Assembly: GCA_025362615.1 (NCBI GenBank)
Contig: JANYFQ010000630.1
Coordinates: 1-34,390 of the forward strand
Source: Hymenobacter sp.
GTDB lineage: Bacteria > Bacteroidota > Bacteroidia > Cytophagales > Hymenobacteraceae
Reading direction: 5' to 3'
Length of the DNA: 34,390 nt
Notes under the pieces: generated by a model
The model's input: only the letters and a program-made list of their open reading frames with translations
What the model was told of the DNA's origin: nothing
The model's database searches: none
Program-made: the position numbers and the translations under genes
Shown: one piece after another, positions 26,730 to 33,302 of the stretch
Layout: the number at the start of each line of letters is the position of its first letter
Position numbering within the stretch: the stretch's first letter is position 1

Positions 26730-27637
26730 ATTTTGAACCAGAGCGTGAGGACGAACGCCGCGCTCAGGCAGAGCGACGACACCACGTTGAGGCGCATGGT
26801 GCGCTCGAAATTGGCGGCGGCGGGGTCGCGCCACACCTGCACGGCCCAGCGGCCAAACACGAAAACGACCGGCAGCGTAGCCGCACCGAAGAGCAGCAAC
26901 GAGCGCCACTCCTGCCGCTGCGCGTAGGCCAGGGCCAGGGTGCCGGCACCGGCCAGCAAGCCGATGGCGGCGAAAACAAACGTGCCCCGAATGCCCAGCT
27001 GCAAGCTTAGCGTGTGGTCGCCGCGCCGTGCATCTTCTTCGTGCTGATACACCTGGGTAAGCGGATAGGAGCCGCACAGGAATAGGGAGCTGACGAGGGC
27101 CAGCAACAAATTGGAAGTGTCAAAAATTAAGAAGCGGCTGGCTCCTACGCCTACCTGGGTCATCAAAAAAGTGAAGGCCCCCTGAAACACCACCACCACT
27201 GCCGTGCTTAGCAGCGGATATTTTTTCAGCCGGATGCCCTCGAAGCTGTACGCCTTCGACACCAGTAAATAAATCAGCAGCAATGCCGCAAATAACGGAC
27301 TTAGCAGCCCGGCACCGGCCAGGGCCAGGGCATCGAAAAGCCACACCAGGTGCAGCAACTCGGGCGTAACCGGGGGCGGGCTTTTGAGGCCGCCGATGCT
27401 GCCTTCGTCGCGGTCGTAGAACGAGTTGTAGCCGTTGGATGCCGGATAGGCCAGCAGGTGCAGCACCACAAACACGCCCAGCGCCCGCCCGCCCGACCAG
27501 ACCCCGGCCGGCAACGCGCTGAGACCGAACCAGTAAACGGGCATCAAGAACACAGAAAAGGGAATGCGCAACAGGAGCAGTGCCCGGCGGTAGGCTTTTA
27601 AGGTTTCTGGTTGCTGGTTACTTGTTTCTGGTTGCAC
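26726..27637 (-). CDS. UbiA-family prenyltransferase
   Basis: From the GTG at 27637 the protein has 303 residues, the usual length, with about eight or nine membrane segments. The first Asp-rich motif is in NGYNSFYDRDEGSIGG and the second in QVYQHEEDARRGDHTLSLQLG; both are variants of the UbiA NDxxDxxxD and DxxxD motifs. Such enzymes attach an isoprenoid chain to an acceptor in the membrane, but the acceptor is not evident. The start is uncertain: no ATG lies before the first helix, and the frame runs on upstream into the methyltransferase gene. The GTG at 27637 lies at the edge of a repeat-B-like arm, which would encode QPETSNQQPETLK. It is downstream of the methyltransferase on the same strand. 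Confidence 0.82.
   Translation of the reverse strand: MQPETSNQQPETLKAYRRALLLLRIPFSVFLMPVYWFGLSALPAGVWSGGRALGVFVVLHLLAYPASNGYNSFYDRDEGSIGGLKSPPPVTPELLHLVWLFDALALAGAGLLSPLFAALLLIYLLVSKAYSFEGIRLKKYPLLSTAVVVVFQGAFTFLMTQVGVGASRFLIFDTSNLLLALVSSLFLCGSYPLTQVYQHEEDARRGDHTLSLQLGIRGTFVFAAIGLLAGAGTLALAYAQRQEWRSLLLFGAATLPVVFVFGRWAVQVWRDPAAANFERTMRLNVVSSLCLSAAFVLTLWFKI
27604..27637. repeat. Single arm of repeat family B
   Basis: Two copies of TTTCTGGTTG separated by CTGGTTACTTG-type sequence closely resemble the arms at 4313-4348 and 4369-4404. No matching reverse arm is seen nearby. It lies within the apparent N-terminal coding part of the UbiA gene. Confidence 0.7.
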
Positions 27638-27737
27638 GTTTTGGGTGGTTGGGGCTGGAACGGTGGTTTTTTCTGCGTAAAATACTGATAATGAGCAATA
27701 AAGTAATGAGCGACAAGAAACGTGAAACCAGCAGTCC

Positions 27738-28520
27738 TCACCTCGGCCAACCGATGAGGTAGGTGACTTGCGCCCCCCAGCGGCACCGCTTTTTGCCCGC
27801 TTCCCAGGCAAAAACCCCCGTGGGGTCGGCCTGCCGGGCCAGCGCCAGGAGCTGCGCCGGCGAGTACATCCGCAGCAGCGACACCGTGCCGTCCCAGATA
27901 GTGCAGAGCGGAATCAGGGGCAGCAAGTACGTAAAAAGCAGCCGGCTGAAACGGAAAGGTCGGAAAAATGGCGTCAGCAGGAGTTGGGCCAGGGGCAGCA
28001 CCGTCCAGGCCGCCGCAAACTCCCACCAGTTGCGGCCCGCGCCCTCGAACACGCCGATGCCAGCGTTGGCTTGGACGGCGTTGGCCAGCAGCGCCGTGGC
28101 CGCCGGCGGGGCAAAGTGGTGAAAGGCGGAGAAAATGGTGCGGAAGCCAGCGAGGTGGGCGGGCACTTGCACCGCATCGATGGGCTGCGGCTCGCCGCGC
28201 ACGGCCCCGTGGGTGCGGGCCGAAAGGTCGGCCCAGGCGGTGGGTTGGGGGTAAAGGTCGGTGAGGACGACGCGCAGGCCGGGGTGGCCGGCGGCTTGCA
28301 GTTCGCGCCACAGGCCCTCGGTGCCGCCGCCCGCGCCCGCACCTAGCTCCAGCAGCGTGGTGTGGCCGGTGCGGTGCAAGGCTTCGGCCAGCAGCGGCAC
28401 GATGGGGCGGTAGATGTGCAGCGCCGAAATCATAAACCGCAGGTAGTCCATCATGCCCGCCCGCAGCACCGCCGGGAACCAGGGCAGGTCTTCAAACTCA
28501 AAGAGGCGTATTTTCTTCAC
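27738..28520 (-). CDS. Class I SAM-dependent methyltransferase
   Basis: The 260-residue protein shows motif I LLELGAGAGGGTEGLWREL (about 55-75), an acidic motif II region VVLTDLYPQP, and a motif IV-like FRTIFSAFHHF. These are the hallmarks of class I methyltransferases. The C-terminal half contains a hydrophobic segment (AAWTVLPLAQLLLTPFF and LLFTYLLPLIPLCTI), suggesting membrane association, which fits a lipid or quinone-like substrate. The start overlaps the end of the upstream membrane-protein gene by 23 bases and a UbiA prenyltransferase gene follows, so the three probably form an operon. The substrate is unknown. Confidence 0.82.
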   Translation of the reverse strand: MKKIRLFEFEDLPWFPAVLRAGMMDYLRFMISALHIYRPIVPLLAEALHRTGHTTLLELGAGAGGGTEGLWRELQAAGHPGLRVVLTDLYPQPTAWADLSARTHGAVRGEPQPIDAVQVPAHLAGFRTIFSAFHHFAPPAATALLANAVQANAGIGVFEGAGRNWWEFAAAWTVLPLAQLLLTPFFRPFRFSRLLFTYLLPLIPLCTIWDGTVSLLRMYSPAQLLALARQADPTGVFAWEAGKKRCRWGAQVTYLIGWPR

Positions 28521-29073
28521 GGGGCGGCATACGTAATTCGGCGGCCAGCCGCCACGAAGCCCAAGCGGTGGAGAACAGCCAGGGCAGGCTGACTACCTGG
28601 AAAAGGCCCGCAAAGTAGGCTAGTTTCTGGACGGAGCTTGTGGTGTGGTGCGGATAGGTAAGCCACCAGTACCAAAGCACCAGCAGCGCCACATTCGCCT
28701 CAAAACCAAACATTGAGCCGCCCACCAGGTGCCACCGGCTGCGGGCTTGGCGGCACAACCACCGCAACCAAGGCTGCCGCAGCAAGCCGCCCACGGCCGA
28801 CGGAACGCCCACAAAGCAAACCAGCATGAGACCCCAGATTATCGTCGCACCTGCGAAGCCCCCGCTGCCGACCATTTTGAGCGAAAATCCAGTCGGCGCG
28901 CAACGCAGTTGGTCGTACAGTTCGATTATCCCCAGCGCAAGCATTCCCAACAGCAGCCCTTGCCACCAGTGGCGGCGGTAGTGCCGCCAGCAAGCCGCCC
29001 GAATGGCTTGGGGCGACGGGCCGCCCGAAGGCCAGGACGCAAGCCGGTCAGAAAAATTATTTTCGGTCATCAT
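28498..29073 (-). CDS. Polytopic membrane protein, unknown family
   Basis: From the ATG at 29073 the protein has 191 residues. The N-terminus is a soluble stretch (TENNFSDRLASWPSGGPSPQ) and is followed by about four hydrophobic segments: GLLLGMLALGIIELY, ATIIWGLMLVCFVGVPSAV, ANVALLVLWYWWLTY and LAYFAGLFQVVSLPWLFSTAW. I do not recognise a family. The start is uncertain: ATG is available at 29109, 29073 and 29070, and the -7 element at 29078-29085 favours 29073 or 29070, which would make the mRNA almost leaderless. It is divergent from the gene at 29130 and overlaps the methyltransferase by 23 bases downstream. Confidence 0.7.
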   Translation of the reverse strand: MMTENNFSDRLASWPSGGPSPQAIRAACWRHYRRHWWQGLLLGMLALGIIELYDQLRCAPTGFSLKMVGSGGFAGATIIWGLMLVCFVGVPSAVGGLLRQPWLRWLCRQARSRWHLVGGSMFGFEANVALLVLWYWWLTYPHHTTSSVQKLAYFAGLFQVVSLPWLFSTAWASWRLAAELRMPPREENTPL

Positions 29074-29077
29074 ACCA

Positions 29078-29085
29078 CAAACATA
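29078..29085 (-). promoter_or_regulatory. -7 element of the minus-strand operon (28498-29073)
   Basis: Minus-strand TATGTTTG fully matches TAnnTTTG. The predicted transcription start falls at about 29071-29074, on the candidate ATG codons. TTTG at 29112-29115 on the same strand is 26 bases upstream, and it is also half of the palindromic site at 29102-29116. Confidence 0.5.
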
Positions 29086-29098
29086 CAAGTTGTTGTTG

Positions 29099-29106
29099 TA
29101 ACTTTG
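29099..29106 (+). promoter_or_regulatory. -7 element for the gene at 29130
   Basis: TAACTTTG fully matches TAnnTTTG, 23 bases before the ATG at 29130. The -33 region lacks TTTG. Its last five bases are the left half of the CTTTG-N5-CAAAG palindrome, so a protein bound there would block the promoter. Confidence 0.6.
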
Positions 29107-29121
29107 CATCACAAAGCACTT
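29101..29121 (+). promoter_or_regulatory. Candidate operator 1 (CTTTG-N5-CAAAG)
   Basis: A palindrome CTTTG-CATCA-CAAAG at 29102-29116 is followed by CACTT. The 21-nt block is repeated with only two differences at 30329-30349, in both cases 7-8 bases before an ATG. It overlaps the -7 element. The nearby winged-helix gene (29804) is the obvious candidate regulator (inference). Confidence 0.6.
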
Positions 29122-29129
29122 CGAGAACT

Positions 29130-29807
29130 ATGAAGCCCGCCCCTCCCGCCTTTGCCGACCCGTTGGCCCAACTCACCGAAATACGCGCCATTATGGAGCG
29201 CAGCTCACGCTTTTTGTCGCTTTCGGGCCTGAGCGGGGTGGGGGCGGGGCTGGTGGCGCTGGCGGGCGCGGCGGCGGCGCACCTTTACCTGCAAAGCCAC
29301 TACCCGGCCGGCTACGTCGGTTTGCTCGACGGTTCGCGGGCCGAGCGGCTGGCGGCGCTGCCGTTTTTATTACTGCTGGCCAGCAGCATGGCAGGCGCGG
29401 CGGTGCTGGTGGCCTGGTACTTCACGCGCCGCCGGATGCAGCAGCAGGGCAGCACCCAGCCGCTCTGGAACAGCCTGACGCGGCGGCTGTTGGTGGCGCT
29501 GGCGCTGCCGCTGGGGGTGGGCGGCCTGTTTTGCCTGCGGCTGTATCTGGGGGCCGATGCCGGGCTGGTGGTGCCGGGGCTGCTGGTTTTTTACGGCCTG
29601 GCGCTGCTGAATGCCAGCAAGTACACGTTCACCGAAATTCGGTGGTTGGGCCTGACGCAGACGGTGTTGGGGCTGGTGGCGATGCTGAACCCAGCCGGGG
29701 GCCTCGTCTTTTTTGGGTTGGGCTTTGGACTGGGGCACATCGGCTACGGCCTGCTCATGTACGCCCGTTACGAGCGGCCCGGCGCGGCGGCTGCCCCGGC
29801 CGCATGA
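29130..29807 (+). CDS. Polytopic membrane protein upstream of a winged-helix regulator
   Basis: The 225-residue protein has a soluble start (DPLAQLTEIRAIMERSSRFLSLSG) and about six hydrophobic segments, including GLSGVGAGLVALAGAAAAHLYL, ALPFLLLLASSMAGAAVLVAWYF, LLVALALPLGVGGLFCLRLYL, VVPGLLVFYGLALLNASKY and GLTQTVLGLVAMLNPAGGLVFFGLG. No catalytic motif is seen and I do not recognise a named family. Its stop overlaps the next start as ATGA (29804-29807), so translation is coupled to the regulator. That linkage suggests it is a sensor or effector partner of the regulator (inference). Confidence 0.82.
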   Translation: MKPAPPAFADPLAQLTEIRAIMERSSRFLSLSGLSGVGAGLVALAGAAAAHLYLQSHYPAGYVGLLDGSRAERLAALPFLLLLASSMAGAAVLVAWYFTRRRMQQQGSTQPLWNSLTRRLLVALALPLGVGGLFCLRLYLGADAGLVVPGLLVFYGLALLNASKYTFTEIRWLGLTQTVLGLVAMLNPAGGLVFFGLGFGLGHIGYGLLMYARYERPGAAAAPAA

Positions 29808-30115
29808 AGCACCTCATCCACACCCTCAACAAAGCCTTCGACCACCGGGTGCGCCTCGGAGTGATGGCCGTGCTGATGACCACCGAAACTGTGAGCTTCA
29901 ACGACTTGAAGGATATTCTGGGCCTTACCGACGGCAACCTGGCCAGCCACGTAGCTGCCCTCGAAAGAGCCGACTATTTGCTGGTGAGCAAGCAGTTTAT
30001 CGGCAAGAAGCCGAATACGACTTATGCCGCCACGGCGGCAGGACGGGCAGCATTTCGGGCGCATTTGGCAACCCTGGAACAACTGACCGCAGATTCAAAC
30101 GGATTGAACGGATGA
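29804..30115 (+). CDS. Winged-helix transcriptional regulator
   Basis: The 103-residue protein is essentially one winged-helix DNA-binding domain of the type Pfam calls HTH_34. It begins LNKAFDHRVRLGVMAVLMTTETVSFNDLKDILGLTDGNLASHVAALERADYLLVSKQFIGKKPNTTYAATAAGRAAF, with the recognition helix around GLTDGNLASHVAALE and the wing around KQFIGKKPNTTY. There is no separate ligand domain. It is translationally coupled to the upstream membrane protein by ATGA overlap. The last nine codons and the stop (30087-30115) lie in a repeat that also occurs at 14763-14791, so the native C-terminus may have been replaced. It likely binds the two CTTTG-N5-CAAAG sites (inference). Confidence 0.9.
   Translation: MKHLIHTLNKAFDHRVRLGVMAVLMTTETVSFNDLKDILGLTDGNLASHVAALERADYLLVSKQFIGKKPNTTYAATAAGRAAFRAHLATLEQLTADSNGLNG
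30087..30115 (+). repeat. 29-nt copy of the repeat D arm inside the regulator gene
   Basis: The block CCGCAGATTCAAACGGATT plus ten further bases matches 14763-14791 with a single difference. It encodes the end of the winged-helix regulator (ADSNGLNG) and supplies its TGA stop. Confidence 0.85.
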
Positions 30116-30142
30116 CGGCGCTTTGCGCCTGACTGTGCGGTT

Positions 30143-30279
30143 GGCGCGGGGCTCTGCCCCGTGCCGAAGTGCTGCGGGCCTCTGGCCCGTACTTCAGGCC
30201 GAAATTGCGAGGATGGAAAACCGTTCAACGATTGGGGGCTGCGCCCCCAGCACTGCGGCACGGGGCACAGCCCTGCGCC
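30143..30279. repeat. Inverted repeat G with nested GC hairpins
   Basis: Arms 30143-30179 and 30243-30279 are 37 nt each, reverse-complementary with 4 mismatches. Nested inside are small perfect hairpins such as GGGGCTCTGCCCC, GGGCCTCTGGCCC and GGGGGCTGCGCCCCC. The element occupies most of the 241-base gap between the regulator and the DUF4153-like gene and contains no gene. Confidence 0.88.
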
Positions 30280-30328
30280 AAGCTTAAAAATGTCTTCGAG
30301 CCTTTGCGGCTTGTTTTTTTGAATAAAT

Positions 30329-30349
30329 ACTTTGAAACACAAAGCACTT
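30329..30349 (+). promoter_or_regulatory. Candidate operator 2 (CTTTG-N5-CAAAG)
   Basis: The palindrome CTTTG-AAACA-CAAAG at 30330-30344 is extended by TA before and CACTT after. It is the second copy of the 21-nt block at 29101-29121 (19 of 21 identical), and it lies 7 bases before the ATG at 30357. Confidence 0.6.
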
Positions 30350-30356
30350 TAATAAA

Positions 30357-32060
30357 ATGAAAAACACGATTTCGATGTCCTGGCCGGCGGCTGGTGCCAA
30401 TGCCAAGAGCGGGCCGGTGCCGCTGGCGCTCAACGCGGCGCAGAAGCTGCTGCTGCCGGTGGGGGTTTTGTTGTTTGACTACTTGTTTTGGCAGCAAGGC
30501 AGTGGGGCGAATGTGCTGATGTTTACGGTGTTTGTGCTGGGGGGGCAGTTGCTGGTGTGGCCGGCCCATGCGGCGGCGCGGCGCAGTGGGCGGGTGGGGT
30601 TGGCGGCGGCGGGCTGTTTGGTAAGCGCGGTGGCGGTGGCGGTGTACGGGTCGGGGGCAGCGGTGCTGGCAAGTTGGGTGTCGCTGGCGGTGCTGCTGGG
30701 GTTTGCCAATCAGCCGCACTTGCGGTTGGTGCTCTTTGCGGGGCTGACGGGCCTGGGCAGCGCGGCGCGGGCCGGGGCGCGGGTGCTGCACGGGTTGCGG
30801 CTGCCGGCCGCTGCTTCGGGGGCCGGGGTGCGCCGGGGCTGGTTTTACGGGCGGCTGGCGGGGCTGCCGCTGCTGGCGCTAGGGGCGTTTCACGGGCTGT
30901 TTGCCGCCGCCAACCCGCGCTACGACGCCTGGAGCGGGCGGGCGCTGGAGGTATTGGGCGAGTGGCTGGCGCGGCTCTGGCCCGACGTTTCGCTGGCCCA
31001 CCTGCTGTTTTCGGGGGGCGGGTTTCTGGTGGTGGCCGGGGCGCTGGTGGCGGTGCCCATACACGCCTGGGCCGACCGCGAAGGCCGCCTGGGCGAATTT
31101 GTGCGGCGGCAGCGCGACCGGGTGGCCTCGTTGGCCGTGCGCCGGCCCGATTTTGCCGCCCGCAGCTTCCGCGCCCTCGACTTACGCAAGGAGTGGCTTA
31201 TCGCCCTGGCCGTGTGCGGGTTAGTTAATGCGCTGCTGCTCGTTGTGAACGCCATTGATGTGCAGTGGCTGTGGTTTGGTTTCGTGCCGCCGGCGGACTT
31301 CAACCTGGCGCAGTTCGTTCATGAAGGTACTTGGGTGCTGATTTTCAGTATTTTGCTGGCGATGGGCATCGTGTTGTGGTTTTTCCGGCGCAACCTCAAT
31401 TTTTACGCGCCGGGGCGGCGGCCGTTGCAAATGCTGGCCACGGCTTGGGTGCTGCAAAACGCGGTGCTGGCCGTGTCGGTAGGGTTGCGGAACTACTATT
31501 ACATTCACTACAGCGGCCTGGCTTACAAGCGGATAGGCGTAGTGTTTTTTCTGGTGCTGGTGCTGTTCGGGCTGGGCACGGTGTTGCTCAAAATCTGGCA
31601 GCGACGCTCGGCCTTCGGCCTCGTGCGCCTCAATGCCTGGGCCGCCTACGCCGTGCTGCTGGCCCTGGCCGTCGGCAACTGGGAAGTGTGGATAGCCCGC
31701 TACAACCTGCAGCCGCGTTTCGCCCACATCGACGTTGGTTTTTTGCTTGATATGCCCGGTCGGGTGCTGCCCACGCTGCTCGAACGCCGCGCCGTGCTGG
31801 GCCAGAGGGCGATGCTGACAACTGATAATACCACTGTATATCAGGTAGTTGATGAAGGTGGCGGGAGTATTGTTGCTGCCAGCAACGATGTTCTCACGGT
31901 GGCCCAGGCCCAGGCGCTGCTCAATGGGCGGGTGGCCGACTGGCAGGCCGCCTACGCCGCCCAATCGGGCTGGCAAAGCCGCTGCTACGCCGATTGGCAG
32001 GCGTACCGGCAGCTTTTGCAAATAACCGATTCAACCCCAAACAGAGCAAAAAACCTGTGA
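30357..32060 (+). CDS. DUF4153/DUF4173-type polytopic membrane protein
   Basis: The 567-residue protein has about eleven or twelve hydrophobic segments. The best-conserved block runs from VNAIDVQWLWFGFVPPADFNLAQFVHEGTWVLIFSILLAMGIVLWFF through LATAWVLQNAVLAVSVGLRNYYYIHYSGLAYKRIGVVFFLVLVLFGLGTVLLKI. This is the typical DUF4153/DUF4173 wording (QFVHEGTW, QNAVL, YKRIGV). A C-terminal soluble tail of about 120 residues follows. The function of the family is unknown. Its start is 7 bases after candidate operator 2. It belongs with the membrane protein and winged-helix regulator upstream and with two small membrane proteins downstream, all on the plus strand. Confidence 0.85.
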   Translation: MKNTISMSWPAAGANAKSGPVPLALNAAQKLLLPVGVLLFDYLFWQQGSGANVLMFTVFVLGGQLLVWPAHAAARRSGRVGLAAAGCLVSAVAVAVYGSGAAVLASWVSLAVLLGFANQPHLRLVLFAGLTGLGSAARAGARVLHGLRLPAAASGAGVRRGWFYGRLAGLPLLALGAFHGLFAAANPRYDAWSGRALEVLGEWLARLWPDVSLAHLLFSGGGFLVVAGALVAVPIHAWADREGRLGEFVRRQRDRVASLAVRRPDFAARSFRALDLRKEWLIALAVCGLVNALLLVVNAIDVQWLWFGFVPPADFNLAQFVHEGTWVLIFSILLAMGIVLWFFRRNLNFYAPGRRPLQMLATAWVLQNAVLAVSVGLRNYYYIHYSGLAYKRIGVVFFLVLVLFGLGTVLLKIWQRRSAFGLVRLNAWAAYAVLLALAVGNWEVWIARYNLQPRFAHIDVGFLLDMPGRVLPTLLERRAVLGQRAMLTTDNTTVYQVVDEGGGSIVAASNDVLTVAQAQALLNGRVADWQAAYAAQSGWQSRCYADWQAYRQLLQITDSTPNRAKNL

Positions 32061-32117
32061 TTTTCAGTCCGGCACTTTCATCAGCTAATCGTTCACAATC
32101 AACCCATAAAACCAGTC

Positions 32118-32339
32118 ATGCTTCAACTCCCCAACTTCCTGCTCACGGCCCTGACCTTGCTTTTTTGCGCCGGCGATGTGGCCGCCCTCGGTTTTCTGCT
32201 CGCCTGGCAAGAGCGGGCGGCCTCGTACCGCGCCCGCCGTGCCCGCTGGTGGCGCGGCGTGGTGCCGGGGGCTACGGTGTTGGGGGCGCTGCTGCTGCTG
32301 GCCATGTGGCAAACCATGCGCCTGTGGGCTGACCAATAA
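32118..32339 (+). CDS. Small two-helix membrane protein
   Basis: The 73-residue protein has two hydrophobic segments (FLLTALTLLFCAGDVAALGFLLAW and VVPGATVLGALLLLAMWQTM) separated by a strongly basic loop (RAASYRARRARWWRG). This charge pattern suggests both ends face outward with the loop in the cytoplasm. No family is recognised. It follows the DUF4153-like gene after 57 bases on the same strand and precedes another small membrane protein by 18 bases, so all three probably share a transcript. Confidence 0.65.
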   Translation: MLQLPNFLLTALTLLFCAGDVAALGFLLAWQERAASYRARRARWWRGVVPGATVLGALLLLAMWQTMRLWADQ

Positions 32340-32357
32340 CTGTCTATATTATTGATA

Positions 32358-32744
32358 ATGAAAATTTTTCCAATCATCGCGGTGGCCGTGCGCTGCTGGC
32401 GACCCGTGGCTCCCGTGGTGCCGCCATTGCTGTGGGTTATGGGCGCAGCCGTTGGATTGGCGGCCCTGAACCTGGTTTTTGAAGCCGAAATCTGGTCGGC
32501 CGGGGCCGGCAAAAAAGGAAGCTGGCTGGCCTTGTTGGGGCTGTTGCTGCTGGCCGGGGCGCAGGCCGTGCCGGTGTTGTGGGGCTGGCCGCCGCCGCCG
32601 TTGGCTCCGCGTTGGGGACAGCACCTCTGGCGCTTGGCAATAAGCGCGCTGGCTGTAGCGCTTGGCTTGGGCCTGCTGGCAGGAGCCGGAGTCGCACTGG
32701 TGTACTTGTCGATTCTGGTGGATGGAATGCCGCCGCAGGATTAA
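32358..32744 (+). CDS. Small membrane protein of unknown function
   Basis: The 128-residue protein has three or four hydrophobic segments (PVVPPLLWVMGAAVGLAALNLVF, GSWLALLGLLLLAGAQAVPVLWGW, LAISALAVALGLGLLAGAGVALVYLSILV). The ATG at 32358 is chosen over a TTG two codons earlier. I see no motif. It lies 18 bases after the preceding small membrane gene and ends before a strong terminator, so it is probably the last gene of the DUF4153-like cluster. Confidence 0.65.
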   Translation: MKIFPIIAVAVRCWRPVAPVVPPLLWVMGAAVGLAALNLVFEAEIWSAGAGKKGSWLALLGLLLLAGAQAVPVLWGWPPPPLAPRWGQHLWRLAISALAVALGLGLLAGAGVALVYLSILVDGMPPQD

Positions 32745-32767
32745 CATGGGGATTCAACCCGAACCAA

Positions 32768-32801
32768 AAAAGCCCCTTGCCAAATTCGGCAAGGGGCTTT
32801 T
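32768..32801. terminator. Bidirectional terminator
   Basis: AAAAGCCCCTTGCC pairs perfectly with GGCAAGGGGCTTTT (14 bp, 6-base loop), with T runs on both strands. It lies between the convergent ends of the small membrane gene and trxA. Confidence 0.88.
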
Positions 32802-32821
32802 GAAGAATCGGTGTCTTGAAT

Positions 32822-33151
32822 TTACGCCGTGACCTGGGCTTCGAGCTTCTGGGCCAGCACGTGCTTGGGCACGGCACCCACTTGCTTGTCAACCACCTGA
32901 CCATTTTTGAACACCAGCAGTGTGGGAATGCTGCGGATGCCGAACTTCATGCTGGTCTGCGGGTTAGCGTCCACATCGACCTTGCCGATGATGGCGCGGC
33001 CTTCGTACTCGCCGGCCAGTTCTTCGACCACCGGGCCGACCATTCGGCAGGGGCCGCACCATTCGGCCCAAAAATCTACGAGCACCGGCTTGTCGGAATT
33101 GATGATTTCCTCGAAGTTGGCGTCGGTTATTTCAATTGCTTTGTGTCCCAT
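32822..33151 (-). CDS. trxA: Thioredoxin
   Basis: The 109-residue protein is a classical thioredoxin: VLVDFWAEWCGPCRMVGPVVEELA with Cys32 and Cys35, KVDVDANPQTSMKFGIRSIPTLLVFKNGQ with the cis-Pro, and a normal C-terminal helix. It reduces protein disulfides with thioredoxin reductase. It is closer to the textbook TrxA than the shorter protein at 20091. A TACCTTCG sequence (33206-33213, minus) is a weak -7 candidate upstream. Confidence 0.95.
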   Translation of the reverse strand: MGHKAIEITDANFEEIINSDKPVLVDFWAEWCGPCRMVGPVVEELAGEYEGRAIIGKVDVDANPQTSMKFGIRSIPTLLVFKNGQVVDKQVGAVPKHVLAQKLEAQVTA

Positions 33152-33205
33152 GATAAAGGGGAAATGAGGTTCAAAATGAGTGAACGGCTACGGGTTTCGT
33201 GGGCA

Positions 33206-33213
33206 CGAAGGTA
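33206..33213 (-). promoter_or_regulatory. Possible -7 element of trxA
   Basis: Minus-strand TACCTTCG matches TAnnTTTG with one mismatch, 55 bases before the trxA ATG. Confidence 0.35.
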
Positions 33214-33302
33214 GCAGTTGGCGGGTAAAACACGGTTGGTAGGTTAAAGTTCAGCCACCGGGCGCGGCACCCGGCCAATGGCCGCAAGCGCCCGACCAGC
33301 AC

